DNA of 64,000 nt from Hirudinaria manillensis (GCA_034509925.1 CM067530.1:1410001-1474000); one strand, 5' to 3'; counted from the stretch's first letter, positions 21,201-31,536 are shown. A program made the numbers and translations. The notes: generated by a model from the sequence alone, not told the origin.

Positions 21201-21748
21201 TCTTTTATAAATAACTTTTTCTTTTTTTATGGTCAATGATAATGTTAATATTAATTCCCAGGGGCAGGAATTTGCAGAGGTCATCCCAGGTTCAAAGGTC
21301 AACGACTTCCTCCTCATTCCCAGTACTGGTCTCATGTTCGTGGCCAGTGAATGCTCAGACGTACTCTCCTATTATATCCCCGTAATCAGTTATTTTTAGT
21401 TGTTTTTTTTTTAGTTTATTAAGTTATCAAAACAACTAAAAGAACAAATAGGAAATTGAACATGTACAATATTAAACAAACAATTATGTACATAACACAA
21501 TGAAAACAAATGAACTTAAAATACAAAATAAACTCATAGGGTCAGTTTTAAGGAAGTGCAAGCTTCCGCTAGACAGACTGGCCCTGGAAATCATAAGATA
21601 TATAAGATAGTTGATTTGGGATTTTTATATTTCAAAAACGGTTTCATTTTTATTACTTTTTTTTTTCCAGGACCTTGGAGGTTCTCCCAAGTGGTGCAAT
21701 ATTTTATCTTGTCTGGGTTCAAGGGAGCAGTTATTGAATAAAAGTTGA
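18285..21748 (+). CDS. NOL10-like: NOL10/Enp2-like WD-repeat protein, C-terminally short
   Basis: Spliced gene. Firm exons: 18718-18816, 18875-18990, 19192-19328, 19712-19777, 19901-19961, 20288-20419, 20617-20775, 21262-21381, 21671-21748, all in phase. Landmark peptides match NOL10 in order: IEIIQDFKMP, PRVRCFDV, KFERC, YGRDLSF, STEGLIESWDPRT, ILSADDSSIKMW, YYIP, PKWCNIL. Tentative 5' exons are 18285-18368 (ATG, donor GTAAGT) and a 10-nt exon at 18595-18604. With them the frame closes at 353 residues. NOL10 (yeast Enp2) is a nucleolar beta-propeller of the 90S pre-ribosome, about 690 residues in human. Here the frame stops soon after the propeller, with an AATAAA overlapping the last codons, and the U4 array begins 206 bp later. 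The intron after 19961 has a GC donor (GAG|GCAAGT). It may be a diverged truncated paralogue or a dying copy. The conserved DDYKF and C-terminal half are absent from the window. Confidence 0.8.
19373..19694. repeat. Intronic duplication, copy A (with insertion)
   Basis: Intron DNA from AGTGTGAGAATGAA to GAAAAAATGCTAC matches 20974-21122 in a later intron of the same gene. This copy is interrupted by about 160 bp at 19,413-19,573, flanked by AGTACT. Confidence 0.85.
19413..19573 (-). mobile_element. SINE-like insertion with target duplication
   Basis: About 161 bp bounded by AGTACT at 19,407-19,412 and 19,574-19,579. The paralogous segment at about 21,000 has a single AGTACT and no insert, so it serves as the empty site. 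A core including GGAAGCAYATGCTTCCGCTAG is shared with 21,540-21,590. A T-run at the left end suggests minus orientation. Family not identified. Confidence 0.6.
20974..21122. repeat. Intronic duplication, copy B (empty site)
   Basis: About 149 bp in the intron between exons 20617-20775 and 21262-21381. It is a diverged duplicate of 19373-19694 without the 161-bp insert. Confidence 0.85.
21395..21595 (-). mobile_element. Second SINE-like copy, related to 19413-19573
   Basis: Shares the block around GGAAG-GCTTCCGCTAG and the adjoining A/T-rich tail with the insertion at 19,413-19,573. It has a longer A/T tail and a T-run at the left end. The exact ends and target duplication are not clear. Confidence 0.5.
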
Positions 21749-21991
21749 ATTTTTAGTAGCAATTACTTATTTGTGCTCAGATATGTTTATGATAATTGAT
21801 AATTCATGATATTGTTGATGATAGAATGCATTTAGACTTGTAATTATCGTTTGGTTCATTGCGAGTGTTGGCGTGAATTTAAAAAAAAAAAACAAAATAA
21901 GAAATAAAAACATTTTCAATAAAATATTTATATTTAAATAAACAAAGTAAGACATTGTCGTCTAAAAACATATTGTTTATCTTTAATTTTT

Positions 21992-22140
21992 AGCTGCCCG
22001 TTCAGGGCTCTCAGAAATTGCAGTTGTCCATCACGTGAGTGACGGAAACTGCGGGGCATTGGGTTTAGTTTTCAACTAGCAATAACCACGTCTCGGTTTA
22101 CACCTCATTGGCTGTGGTATTGCCCCTGCGCGAGGACGCT
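21992..22140 (-). ncRNA. U4: U4 snRNA copy 1
   Basis: Left-most copy (U4 3' end faces the NOL10-like gene); next copy 365 bp on. Confidence 0.93.
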
Positions 22141-22320
22141 TTTTCTAAACAAAGCTTCTTCTTATATGCGTCGCACGAATTCTCTTCCTGGGTGATAATT
22201 CAGAAAAACGTAGAGCATCTTTTGCAATAAAATTTTAAAATCAATAAATTCCAGCGAACCCACGTCCCAAAAGAGGCTGGTTCCACGTACGTCAGACAGC
22301 TTGAAATCGAATTAAGAGAT

Positions 22321-22334
22321 TGTCGTCTAAAAAC
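22321..22334 (-). terminator. Possible snRNA 3' box (representative, copy 2)
   Basis: GTTTTTAGACGACA lies about 23 nt after the U4 3' end and loosely fits the snRNA 3'-end box GTTT-N-AAARNNAGA. It recurs in every unit. The match is partial. Confidence 0.25.
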
Positions 22335-22356
22335 ATATTGTTTATCTTTAATTTTT

Positions 22357-22505
22357 AGCTGCCCGTTCAGGGCTCTCAGAAATTGCAGTTGTCCATCACG
22401 TGAGTGACGGAAACTGCGGGGCATTGGGTTTAGTTTTCAACTAGCAATAACCACGTCTCGGTTTACACCTCATTGGCTGTGGTATTGCCCCTGCGCGAGG
22501 ACGCT
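22357..22505 (-). ncRNA. U4: U4 snRNA copy 2
   Basis: Used as the reference copy for promoter and 3'-end positions; next copy 373 bp on (long spacer). Confidence 0.95.
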
Positions 22506-22525
22506 TTTTCTAAACAAAGCTTCTT

Positions 22526-22531
22526 CTTATA
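22526..22531 (-). promoter_or_regulatory. TATA-like element of U4 (representative, copy 2)
   Basis: TATAAG about 21-26 bp upstream of the presumed U4 start. It is present at the same place in nearly every unit. One upstream region (copy 53, near 41,292) reads ATATACG instead of ATATGCG next to it. Confidence 0.45.
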
Positions 22532-22541
22532 TGCGTCGCAC

Positions 22542-22561
22542 GAATTCTCTTCCTGGGTGAT
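22542..22561 (-). promoter_or_regulatory. Candidate PSE of U4 (representative, copy 2)
   Basis: TCACCCAGGAAGAGAAT begins about 55 bp upstream of the start, the position where SNAPc binds the proximal sequence element. Its TCACC start resembles vertebrate PSEs. It is repeated in all units. Confidence 0.45.
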
Positions 22562-22729
22562 AATTCAGAAAAACGTAGAGCATCTTTTGCAATAAAATTT
22601 TAAAATCAATAAATTCCAGCGAACCCACGTCCCAAAAGAGGCTGGTTCGTCACTTCCACGTACGTCAGACAGCTTGAAATCGAATTAAGAGATTGTCGTC
22701 TAAAAACATATTGTTTATCTTTAATTTTT

Positions 22730-22878
22730 AGCTGCCCGTTCAGGGCTCTCAGAAATTGCAGTTGTCCATCACGTGAGTGACGGAAACTGCGGGGCATTGG
22801 GTTTAGTTTTCAACTAGCAATAACCACGTCTCGGTTTACACCTCATTGGCTGTGGTATTGCCCCTGCGCGAGGACGCT
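22730..22878 (-). ncRNA. U4: U4 snRNA copy 3
   Basis: Next copy 365 bp on. Confidence 0.93.
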
Positions 22879-23094
22879 TTTTCTAAACAAAGCTTCTTCT
22901 TATATGCGTCGCACGAATTCTCTTCCTGGGTGATAATTCAGAAAAACGTAGAGCATCTTTTGCAATAAAATTTTAAAATCAATAAATTCCAGCGAACCCA
23001 CGTCCCAAAAGAGGCTGGTTCCACGTACGTCAGACAGCTTGAAATCGAATTAAGAGATTGTCGTCTAAAAACATATTGTTTATCTTTAATTTTT

Positions 23095-23243
23095 AGCTGC
23101 CCGTTCAGGGCTCTCAGAAATTGCAGTTGTCCATCACGTGAGTGACGGAAACTGCGGGGCATTGGGTTTAGTTTTCAACTAGCAATAACCACGTCTCGGT
23201 TTACACCTCATTGGCTGTGGTATTGCCCCTGCGCGAGGACGCT
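23095..23243 (-). ncRNA. U4: U4 snRNA copy 4
   Basis: Next copy 365 bp on. Confidence 0.93.
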
Positions 23244-23459
23244 TTTTCTAAACAAAGCTTCTTCTTATATGCGTCGCACGAATTCTCTTCCTGGGTGATA
23301 ATTCAGAAAAACGTAGAGCATCTTTTGCAATAAAATTTTAAAATCAATAAATTCCAGCGAACCCACGTCCCAAAAGAGGCTGGTTCCACGTACGTCAGAC
23401 AGCTTGAAATCGAATTAAGAGATTGTCGTCTAAAAACATATTGTTTATCTTTAATTTTT

Positions 23460-23608
23460 AGCTGCCCGTTCAGGGCTCTCAGAAATTGCAGTTGTCCATC
23501 ACGTGAGTGACGGAAACTGCGGGGCATTGGGTTTAGTTTTCAACTAGCAATAACCACGTCTCGGTTTACACCTCATTGGCTGTGGTATTGCCCCTGCGCG
23601 AGGACGCT
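23460..23608 (-). ncRNA. U4: U4 snRNA copy 5
   Basis: Next copy 373 bp on (long spacer). Confidence 0.93.
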
Positions 23609-23832
23609 TTTTCTAAACAAAGCTTCTTCTTATATGCGTCGCACGAATTCTCTTCCTGGGTGATAATTCAGAAAAACGTAGAGCATCTTTTGCAATAAAA
23701 TTTTAAAATCAATAAATTCCAGCGAACCCACGTCCCAAAAGAGGCTGGTTCGTCACTTCCACGTACGTCAGACAGCTTGAAATCGAATTAAGAGATTGTC
23801 GTCTAAAAACATATTGTTTATCTTTAATTTTT

Positions 23833-23981
23833 AGCTGCCCGTTCAGGGCTCTCAGAAATTGCAGTTGTCCATCACGTGAGTGACGGAAACTGCGGGGCAT
23901 TGGGTTTAGTTTTCAACTAGCAATAACCACGTCTCGGTTTACACCTCATTGGCTGTGGTATTGCCCCTGCGCGAGGACGCT
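23833..23981 (-). ncRNA. U4: U4 snRNA copy 6
   Basis: Next copy 373 bp on; upstream spacer has the TTTGAAATAAA variant. Confidence 0.93.
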
Positions 23982-24205
23982 TTTTCTAAACAAAGCTTCT
24001 TCTTATATGCGTCGCACGAATTCTCTTCCTGGGTGATAATTCAGAAAAACGTAGAGCATCTTTTGAAATAAAATTTTAAAATCAATAAATTCCAGCGAAC
24101 CCACGTCCCAAAAGAGGCTGGTTCGTCACTTCCACGTACGTCAGACAGCTTGAAATCGAATTAAGAGATTGTCGTCTAAAAACATATTGTTTATCTTTAA
24201 TTTTT

Positions 24206-24354
24206 AGCTGCCCGTTCAGGGCTCTCAGAAATTGCAGTTGTCCATCACGTGAGTGACGGAAACTGCGGGGCATTGGGTTTAGTTTTCAACTAGCAATAAC
24301 CACGTCTCGGTTTACACCTCATTGGCTGTGGTATTGCCCCTGCGCGAGGACGCT
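24206..24354 (-). ncRNA. U4: U4 snRNA copy 7
   Basis: Next copy 365 bp on. Confidence 0.93.
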
Positions 24355-24570
24355 TTTTCTAAACAAAGCTTCTTCTTATATGCGTCGCACGAATTCTCTT
24401 CCTGGGTGATAATTCAGAAAAACGTAGAGCATCTTTTGCAATAAAATTTTAAAATCAATAAATTCCAGCGAACCCACGTCCCAAAAGAGGCTGGTTCCAC
24501 GTACGTCAGACAGCTTGAAATCGAATTAAGAGATTGTCGTCTAAAAACATATTGTTTATCTTTAATTTTT

Positions 24571-24719
24571 AGCTGCCCGTTCAGGGCTCTCAGAAATTGC
24601 AGTTGTCCATCACGTGAGTGACGGAAACTGCGGGGCATTGGGTTTAGTTTTCAACTAGCAATAACCACGTCTCGGTTTACACCTCATTGGCTGTGGTATT
24701 GCCCCTGCGCGAGGACGCT
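24571..24719 (-). ncRNA. U4: U4 snRNA copy 8
   Basis: Next copy 373 bp on. Confidence 0.93.
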
Positions 24720-24943
24720 TTTTCTAAACAAAGCTTCTTCTTATATGCGTCGCACGAATTCTCTTCCTGGGTGATAATTCAGAAAAACGTAGAGCATCTT
24801 TTGCAATAAAATTTTAAAATCAATAAATTCCAGCGAACCCACGTCCCAAAAGAGGCTGGTTCGTCACTTCCACGTACGTCAGACAGCTTGAAATCGAATT
24901 AAGAGATTGTCGTCTAAAAACATATTGTTTATCTTTAATTTTT

Positions 24944-25092
24944 AGCTGCCCGTTCAGGGCTCTCAGAAATTGCAGTTGTCCATCACGTGAGTGACGGAAA
25001 CTGCGGGGCATTGGGTTTAGTTTTCAACTAGCAATAACCACGTCTCGGTTTACACCTCATTGGCTGTGGTATTGCCCCTGCGCGAGGACGCT
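24944..25092 (-). ncRNA. U4: U4 snRNA copy 9
   Basis: Next copy 373 bp on; TTTGAAATAAA spacer variant upstream. Confidence 0.93.
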
Positions 25093-25316
25093 TTTTCTAA
25101 ACAAAGCTTCTTCTTATATGCGTCGCACGAATTCTCTTCCTGGGTGATAATTCAGAAAAACGTAGAGCATCTTTTGAAATAAAATTTTAAAATCAATAAA
25201 TTCCAGCGAACCCACGTCCCAAAAGAGGCTGGTTCGTCACTTCCACGTACGTCAGACAGCTTGAAATCGAATTAAGAGATTGTCGTCTAAAAACATATTG
25301 TTTATCTTTAATTTTT

Positions 25317-25465
25317 AGCTGCCCGTTCAGGGCTCTCAGAAATTGCAGTTGTCCATCACGTGAGTGACGGAAACTGCGGGGCATTGGGTTTAGTTTTCAA
25401 CTAGCAATAACCACGTCTCGGTTTACACCTCATTGGCTGTGGTATTGCCCCTGCGCGAGGACGCT
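25317..25465 (-). ncRNA. U4: U4 snRNA copy 10
   Basis: Next copy 373 bp on. Confidence 0.93.
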
Positions 25466-25689
25466 TTTTCTAAACAAAGCTTCTTCTTATATGCGTCGCA
25501 CGAATTCTCTTCCTGGGTGATAATTCAGAAAAACGTAGAGCATCTTTTGCAATAAAATTTTAAAATCAATAAATTCCAGCGAACCCACGTCCCAAAAGAG
25601 GCTGGTTCGTCACTTCCACGTACGTCAGACAGCTTGAAATCGAATTAAGAGATTGTCGTCTAAAAACATATTGTTTATCTTTAATTTTT

Positions 25690-25838
25690 AGCTGCCCGTT
25701 CAGGGCTCTCAGAAATTGCAGTTGTCCATCACGTGAGTGACGGAAACTGCGGGGCATTGGGTTTAGTTTTCAACTAGCAATAACCACGTCTCGGTTTACA
25801 CCTCATTGGCTGTGGTATTGCCCCTGCGCGAGGACGCT
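25690..25838 (-). ncRNA. U4: U4 snRNA copy 11
   Basis: Start of a run of 15 consecutive short spacers; TTTGAAATAAA variant upstream. Confidence 0.93.
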
Positions 25839-26054
25839 TTTTCTAAACAAAGCTTCTTCTTATATGCGTCGCACGAATTCTCTTCCTGGGTGATAATTCA
25901 GAAAAACGTAGAGCATCTTTTGAAATAAAATTTTAAAATCAATAAATTCCAGCGAACCCACGTCCCAAAAGAGGCTGGTTCCACGTACGTCAGACAGCTT
26001 GAAATCGAATTAAGAGATTGTCGTCTAAAAACATATTGTTTATCTTTAATTTTT

Positions 26055-26203
26055 AGCTGCCCGTTCAGGGCTCTCAGAAATTGCAGTTGTCCATCACGTG
26101 AGTGACGGAAACTGCGGGGCATTGGGTTTAGTTTTCAACTAGCAATAACCACGTCTCGGTTTACACCTCATTGGCTGTGGTATTGCCCCTGCGCGAGGAC
26201 GCT
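26055..26203 (-). ncRNA. U4: U4 snRNA copy 12
   Basis: Flanking variants match copy 21 (nine-unit duplication); next copy 365 bp on. Confidence 0.93.
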
Positions 26204-26419
26204 TTTTCTAAACAAAGCTTCTTCTTATATGCGTCGCACGAATTCTCTTCCTGGGTGATAATTCAGAAAAACGTAGAGCATCTTTTGCAATAAAATTTTA
26301 AAATCAATAAATTCCAGCGAACCCACGTCCCAAAAGAGGCTGGTTCCACGTACGTCAGACAGCTTGAAATCGAATTAAGAGATTGTCGTCTAAAAACATA
26401 TTGTTTATCTTTAATTTTT

Positions 26420-26568
26420 AGCTGCCCGTTCAGGGCTCTCAGAAATTGCAGTTGTCCATCACGTGAGTGACGGAAACTGCGGGGCATTGGGTTTAGTTTT
26501 CAACTAGCAATAACCACGTCTCGGTTTACACCTCATTGGCTGTGGTATTGCCCCTGCGCGAGGACGCT
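26420..26568 (-). ncRNA. U4: U4 snRNA copy 13
   Basis: Next copy 365 bp on. Confidence 0.93.
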
Positions 26569-26784
26569 TTTTCTAAACAAAGCTTCTTCTTATATGCGTC
26601 GCACGAATTCTCTTCCTGGGTGATAATTCAGAAAAACGTAGAGCATCTTTTGCAATAAAATTTTAAAATCAATAAATTCCAGCGAACCCACGTCCCAAAA
26701 GAGGCTGGTTCCACGTACGTCAGACAGCTTAAAATCGAATTAAGAGATTGTCGTCTAAAAACATATTGTTTATCTTTAATTTTT

Positions 26785-26933
26785 AGCTGCCCGTTCAGGG
26801 CTCTCAGAAATTGCAGTTGTCCATCACGTGAGTGACGGAAACTGCGGGGCATTGGGTTTAGTTTTCAACTAGCAATAACCACGTCTCGGTTTACACCTCA
26901 TTGGCTGTGGTATTGCCCCTGCGCGAGGACGCT
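26785..26933 (-). ncRNA. U4: U4 snRNA copy 14
   Basis: Downstream spacer has the CTTAAAATCG variant (26,730), as in copies 16, 23 and 25. Confidence 0.93.
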
Positions 26934-27149
26934 TTTTCTAAACAAAGCTTCTTCTTATATGCGTCGCACGAATTCTCTTCCTGGGTGATAATTCAGAAAA
27001 ACGTAGAGCATCTTTTGCAATAAAATTTTAAAATCAATAAATTCCAGCGAACCCACGTCCCAAAAGAGGCTGGTTCCACGTACGTCAGACAGCTTGAAAT
27101 CGAATTAAGAGATTGTCGTCTAAAAACATATTGTTTATCTTTAATTTTT

Positions 27150-27298
27150 AGCTGCCCGTTCAGGGCTCTCAGAAATTGCAGTTGTCCATCACGTGAGTGA
27201 CGGAAACTGCGGGGCATTGGGTTTAGTTTTCAACTAGCAATAACCACGTCTCGGTTTACACCTCATTGGCTGTGGTATTGCCCCTGCGCGAGGACGCT
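27150..27298 (-). ncRNA. U4: U4 snRNA copy 15
   Basis: Next copy 365 bp on. Confidence 0.93.
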
Positions 27299-27514
27299 TT
27301 TTCTAAACAAAGCTTCTTCTTATATGCGTCGCACGAATTCTCTTCCTGGGTGATAATTCAGAAAAACGTAGAGCATCTTTTGCAATAAAATTTTAAAATC
27401 AATAAATTCCAGCGAACCCACGTCCCAAAAGAGGCTGGTTCCACGTACGTCAGACAGCTTAAAATCGAATTAAGAGATTGTCGTCTAAAAACATATTGTT
27501 TATCTTTAATTTTT

Positions 27515-27663
27515 AGCTGCCCGTTCAGGGCTCTCAGAAATTGCAGTTGTCCATCACGTGAGTGACGGAAACTGCGGGGCATTGGGTTTAGTTTTCAACT
27601 AGCAATAACCACGTCTCGGTTTACACCTCATTGGCTGTGGTATTGCCCCTGCGCGAGGACGCT
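27515..27663 (-). ncRNA. U4: U4 snRNA copy 16
   Basis: CTTAAAATCG spacer variant at 27,460. Confidence 0.93.
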
Positions 27664-27879
27664 TTTTCTAAACAAAGCTTCTTCTTATATGCGTCGCACG
27701 AATTCTCTTCCTGGGTGATAATTCAGAAAAACGTAGAGCATCTTTTGCAATAAAATTTTAAAATCAATAAATTCCAGCGAACCCACGTCCCAAAAGAGGC
27801 TGGTTCCACGTACGTCAGACAGCTTGAAATCGAATTAAGAGATTGTCGTCTAAAAACATATTGTTTATCTTTAATTTTT

Positions 27880-28028
27880 AGCTGCCCGTTCAGGGCTCTC
27901 AGAAATTGCAGTTGTCCATCACGTGAGTGACGGAAACTGCGGGGCATTGGGTTTAGTTTTCAACTAGCAATAACCACGTCTCGGTTTACACCTCATTGGC
28001 TGTGGTATTGCCCCTGCGCGAGGACGCT
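27880..28028 (-). ncRNA. U4: U4 snRNA copy 17
   Basis: One T is missing just upstream of the start (CTTTTCT for CTTTTTCT); next copy 364 bp on. Confidence 0.93.
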
Positions 28029-28243
28029 TTTCTAAACAAAGCTTCTTCTTATATGCGTCGCACGAATTCTCTTCCTGGGTGATAATTCAGAAAAACGTAG
28101 AGCATCTTTTGCAATAAAATTTTAAAATCAATAAATTCCAGCGAACCCACGTCCCAAAAGAGGCTGGTTCCACGTACGTCAGACAGCTTGAAATCGAATT
28201 AAGAGATTGTCGTCTAAAAACATATTGTTTATCTTTAATTTTT

Positions 28244-28392
28244 AGCTGCCCGTTCAGGGCTCTCAGAAATTGCAGTTGTCCATCACGTGAGTGACGGAAA
28301 CTGCGGGGCATTGGGTTTAGTTTTCAACTAGCAATAACCACGTCTCGGTTTACACCTCATTGGCTGTGGTATTGCCCCTGCGCGAGGACGCT
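28244..28392 (-). ncRNA. U4: U4 snRNA copy 18
   Basis: Next copy 365 bp on. Confidence 0.93.
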
Positions 28393-28608
28393 TTTTCTAA
28401 ACAAAGCTTCTTCTTATATGCGTCGCACGAATTCTCTTCCTGGGTGATAATTCAGAAAAACGTAGAGCATCTTTTGCAATAAAATTTTAAAATCAATAAA
28501 TTCCAGCGAACCCACGTCCCAAAAGAGGCTGGTTCCACGTACGTCAGACAGCTTGAAATCGAATTAAGAGATTGTCGTCTAAAAACATATTGTTTATCTT
28601 TAATTTTT

Positions 28609-28757
28609 AGCTGCCCGTTCAGGGCTCTCAGAAATTGCAGTTGTCCATCACGTGAGTGACGGAAACTGCGGGGCATTGGGTTTAGTTTTCAACTAGCAAT
28701 AACCACGTCTCGGTTTACACCTCATTGGCTGTGGTATTGCCCCTGCGCGAGGACGCT
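28609..28757 (-). ncRNA. U4: U4 snRNA copy 19
   Basis: Next copy 365 bp on. Confidence 0.93.
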
Positions 28758-28973
28758 TTTTCTAAACAAAGCTTCTTCTTATATGCGTCGCACGAATTCT
28801 CTTCCTGGGTGATAATTCAGAAAAACGTAGAGCATCTTTTGCAATAAAATTTTAAAATCAATAAATTCCAGCGAACCCACGTCCCAAAAGAGGCTGGTTC
28901 CACGTACGTCAGACAGCTTGAAATCGAATTAAGAGATTGTCGTCTAAAAACATATTGTTTATCTTTAATTTTT

Positions 28974-29122
28974 AGCTGCCCGTTCAGGGCTCTCAGAAAT
29001 TGCAGTTGTCCATCACGTGAGTGACGGAAACTGCGGGGCATTGGGTTTAGTTTTCAACTAGCAATAACCACGTCTCGGTTTACACCTCATTGGCTGTGGT
29101 ATTGCCCCTGCGCGAGGACGCT
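28974..29122 (-). ncRNA. U4: U4 snRNA copy 20
   Basis: Promoter has ATATGCATCGC instead of ATATGCGTCGC (plus strand) beside the TATA-like site; next copy 365 bp on. Confidence 0.93.
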
Positions 29123-29338
29123 TTTTCTAAACAAAGCTTCTTCTTATATGCATCGCACGAATTCTCTTCCTGGGTGATAATTCAGAAAAACGTAGAGCAT
29201 CTTTTGAAATAAAATTTTAAAATCAATAAATTCCAGCGAACCCACGTCCCAAAAGAGGCTGGTTCCACGTACGTCAGACAGCTTGAAATCGAATTAAGAG
29301 ATTGTCGTCTAAAAACATATTGTTTATCTTTAATTTTT

Positions 29339-29487
29339 AGCTGCCCGTTCAGGGCTCTCAGAAATTGCAGTTGTCCATCACGTGAGTGACGGAAACTGCG
29401 GGGCATTGGGTTTAGTTTTCAACTAGCAATAACCACGTCTCGGTTTACACCTCATTGGCTGTGGTATTGCCCCTGCGCGAGGACGCT
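29339..29487 (-). ncRNA. U4: U4 snRNA copy 21
   Basis: Flanking variants match copy 12; next copy 365 bp on. Confidence 0.93.
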
Positions 29488-29703
29488 TTTTCTAAACAAA
29501 GCTTCTTCTTATATGCGTCGCACGAATTCTCTTCCTGGGTGATAATTCAGAAAAACGTAGAGCATCTTTTGCAATAAAATTTTAAAATCAATAAATTCCA
29601 GCGAACCCACGTCCCAAAAGAGGCTGGTTCCACGTACGTCAGACAGCTTGAAATCGAATTAAGAGATTGTCGTCTAAAAACATATTGTTTATCTTTAATT
29701 TTT

Positions 29704-29852
29704 AGCTGCCCGTTCAGGGCTCTCAGAAATTGCAGTTGTCCATCACGTGAGTGACGGAAACTGCGGGGCATTGGGTTTAGTTTTCAACTAGCAATAACCA
29801 CGTCTCGGTTTACACCTCATTGGCTGTGGTATTGCCCCTGCGCGAGGACGCT
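29704..29852 (-). ncRNA. U4: U4 snRNA copy 22
   Basis: Next copy 365 bp on. Confidence 0.93.
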
Positions 29853-30068
29853 TTTTCTAAACAAAGCTTCTTCTTATATGCGTCGCACGAATTCTCTTCC
29901 TGGGTGATAATTCAGAAAAACGTAGAGCATCTTTTGCAATAAAATTTTAAAATCAATAAATTCCAGCGAACCCACGTCCCAAAAGAGGCTGGTTCCACGT
30001 ACGTCAGACAGCTTAAAATCGAATTAAGAGATTGTCGTCTAAAAACATATTGTTTATCTTTAATTTTT

Positions 30069-30217
30069 AGCTGCCCGTTCAGGGCTCTCAGAAATTGCAG
30101 TTGTCCATCACGTGAGTGACGGAAACTGCGGGGCATTGGGTTTAGTTTTCAACTAGCAATAACCACGTCTCGGTTTACACCTCATTGGCTGTGGTATTGC
30201 CCCTGCGCGAGGACGCT
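30069..30217 (-). ncRNA. U4: U4 snRNA copy 23
   Basis: CTTAAAATCG spacer variant at 30,014, matching copy 14. Confidence 0.93.
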
Positions 30218-30433
30218 TTTTCTAAACAAAGCTTCTTCTTATATGCGTCGCACGAATTCTCTTCCTGGGTGATAATTCAGAAAAACGTAGAGCATCTTTT
30301 GCAATAAAATTTTAAAATCAATAAATTCCAGCGAACCCACGTCCCAAAAGAGGCTGGTTCCACGTACGTCAGACAGCTTGAAATCGAATTAAGAGATTGT
30401 CGTCTAAAAACATATTGTTTATCTTTAATTTTT

Positions 30434-30582
30434 AGCTGCCCGTTCAGGGCTCTCAGAAATTGCAGTTGTCCATCACGTGAGTGACGGAAACTGCGGGGCA
30501 TTGGGTTTAGTTTTCAACTAGCAATAACCACGTCTCGGTTTACACCTCATTGGCTGTGGTATTGCCCCTGCGCGAGGACGCT
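30434..30582 (-). ncRNA. U4: U4 snRNA copy 24
   Basis: Next copy 365 bp on. Confidence 0.93.
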
Positions 30583-30798
30583 TTTTCTAAACAAAGCTTC
30601 TTCTTATATGCGTCGCACGAATTCTCTTCCTGGGTGATAATTCAGAAAAACGTAGAGCATCTTTTGCAATAAAATTTTAAAATCAATAAATTCCAGCGAA
30701 CCCACGTCCCAAAAGAGGCTGGTTCCACGTACGTCAGACAGCTTAAAATCGAATTAAGAGATTGTCGTCTAAAAACATATTGTTTATCTTTAATTTTT

Positions 30799-30947
30799 AG
30801 CTGCCCGTTCAGGGCTCTCAGAAATTGCAGTTGTCCATCACGTGAGTGACGGAAACTGCGGGGCATTGGGTTTAGTTTTCAACTAGCAATAACCACGTCT
30901 CGGTTTACACCTCATTGGCTGTGGTATTGCCCCTGCGCGAGGACGCT
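30799..30947 (-). ncRNA. U4: U4 snRNA copy 25
   Basis: CTTAAAATCG spacer variant at 30,744, matching copy 16. Confidence 0.93.
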
Positions 30948-31163
30948 TTTTCTAAACAAAGCTTCTTCTTATATGCGTCGCACGAATTCTCTTCCTGGGT
31001 GATAATTCAGAAAAACGTAGAGCATCTTTTGCAATAAAATTTTAAAATCAATAAATTCCAGCGAACCCACGTCCCAAAAGAGGCTGGTTCCACGTACGTC
31101 AGACAGCTTGAAATCGAATTAAGAGATTGTCGTCTAAAAACATATTGTTTATCTTTAATTTTT

Positions 31164-31312
31164 AGCTGCCCGTTCAGGGCTCTCAGAAATTGCAGTTGTC
31201 CATCACGTGAGTGACGGAAACTGCGGGGCATTGGGTTTAGTTTTCAACTAGCAATAACCACGTCTCGGTTTACACCTCATTGGCTGTGGTATTGCCCCTG
31301 CGCGAGGACGCT
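31164..31312 (-). ncRNA. U4: U4 snRNA copy 26
   Basis: End of the short-spacer run; the next spacer is long (373 bp) and alternation begins. Confidence 0.93.
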
Positions 31313-31536
31313 TTTTCTAAACAAAGCTTCTTCTTATATGCGTCGCACGAATTCTCTTCCTGGGTGATAATTCAGAAAAACGTAGAGCATCTTTTGAAAT
31401 AAAATTTTAAAATCAATAAATTCCAGCGAACCCACGTCCCAAAAGAGGCTGGTTCGTCACTTCCACGTACGTCAGACAGCTTGAAATCGAATTAAGAGAT
31501 TGTCGTCTAAAAACATATTGTTTATCTTTAATTTTT

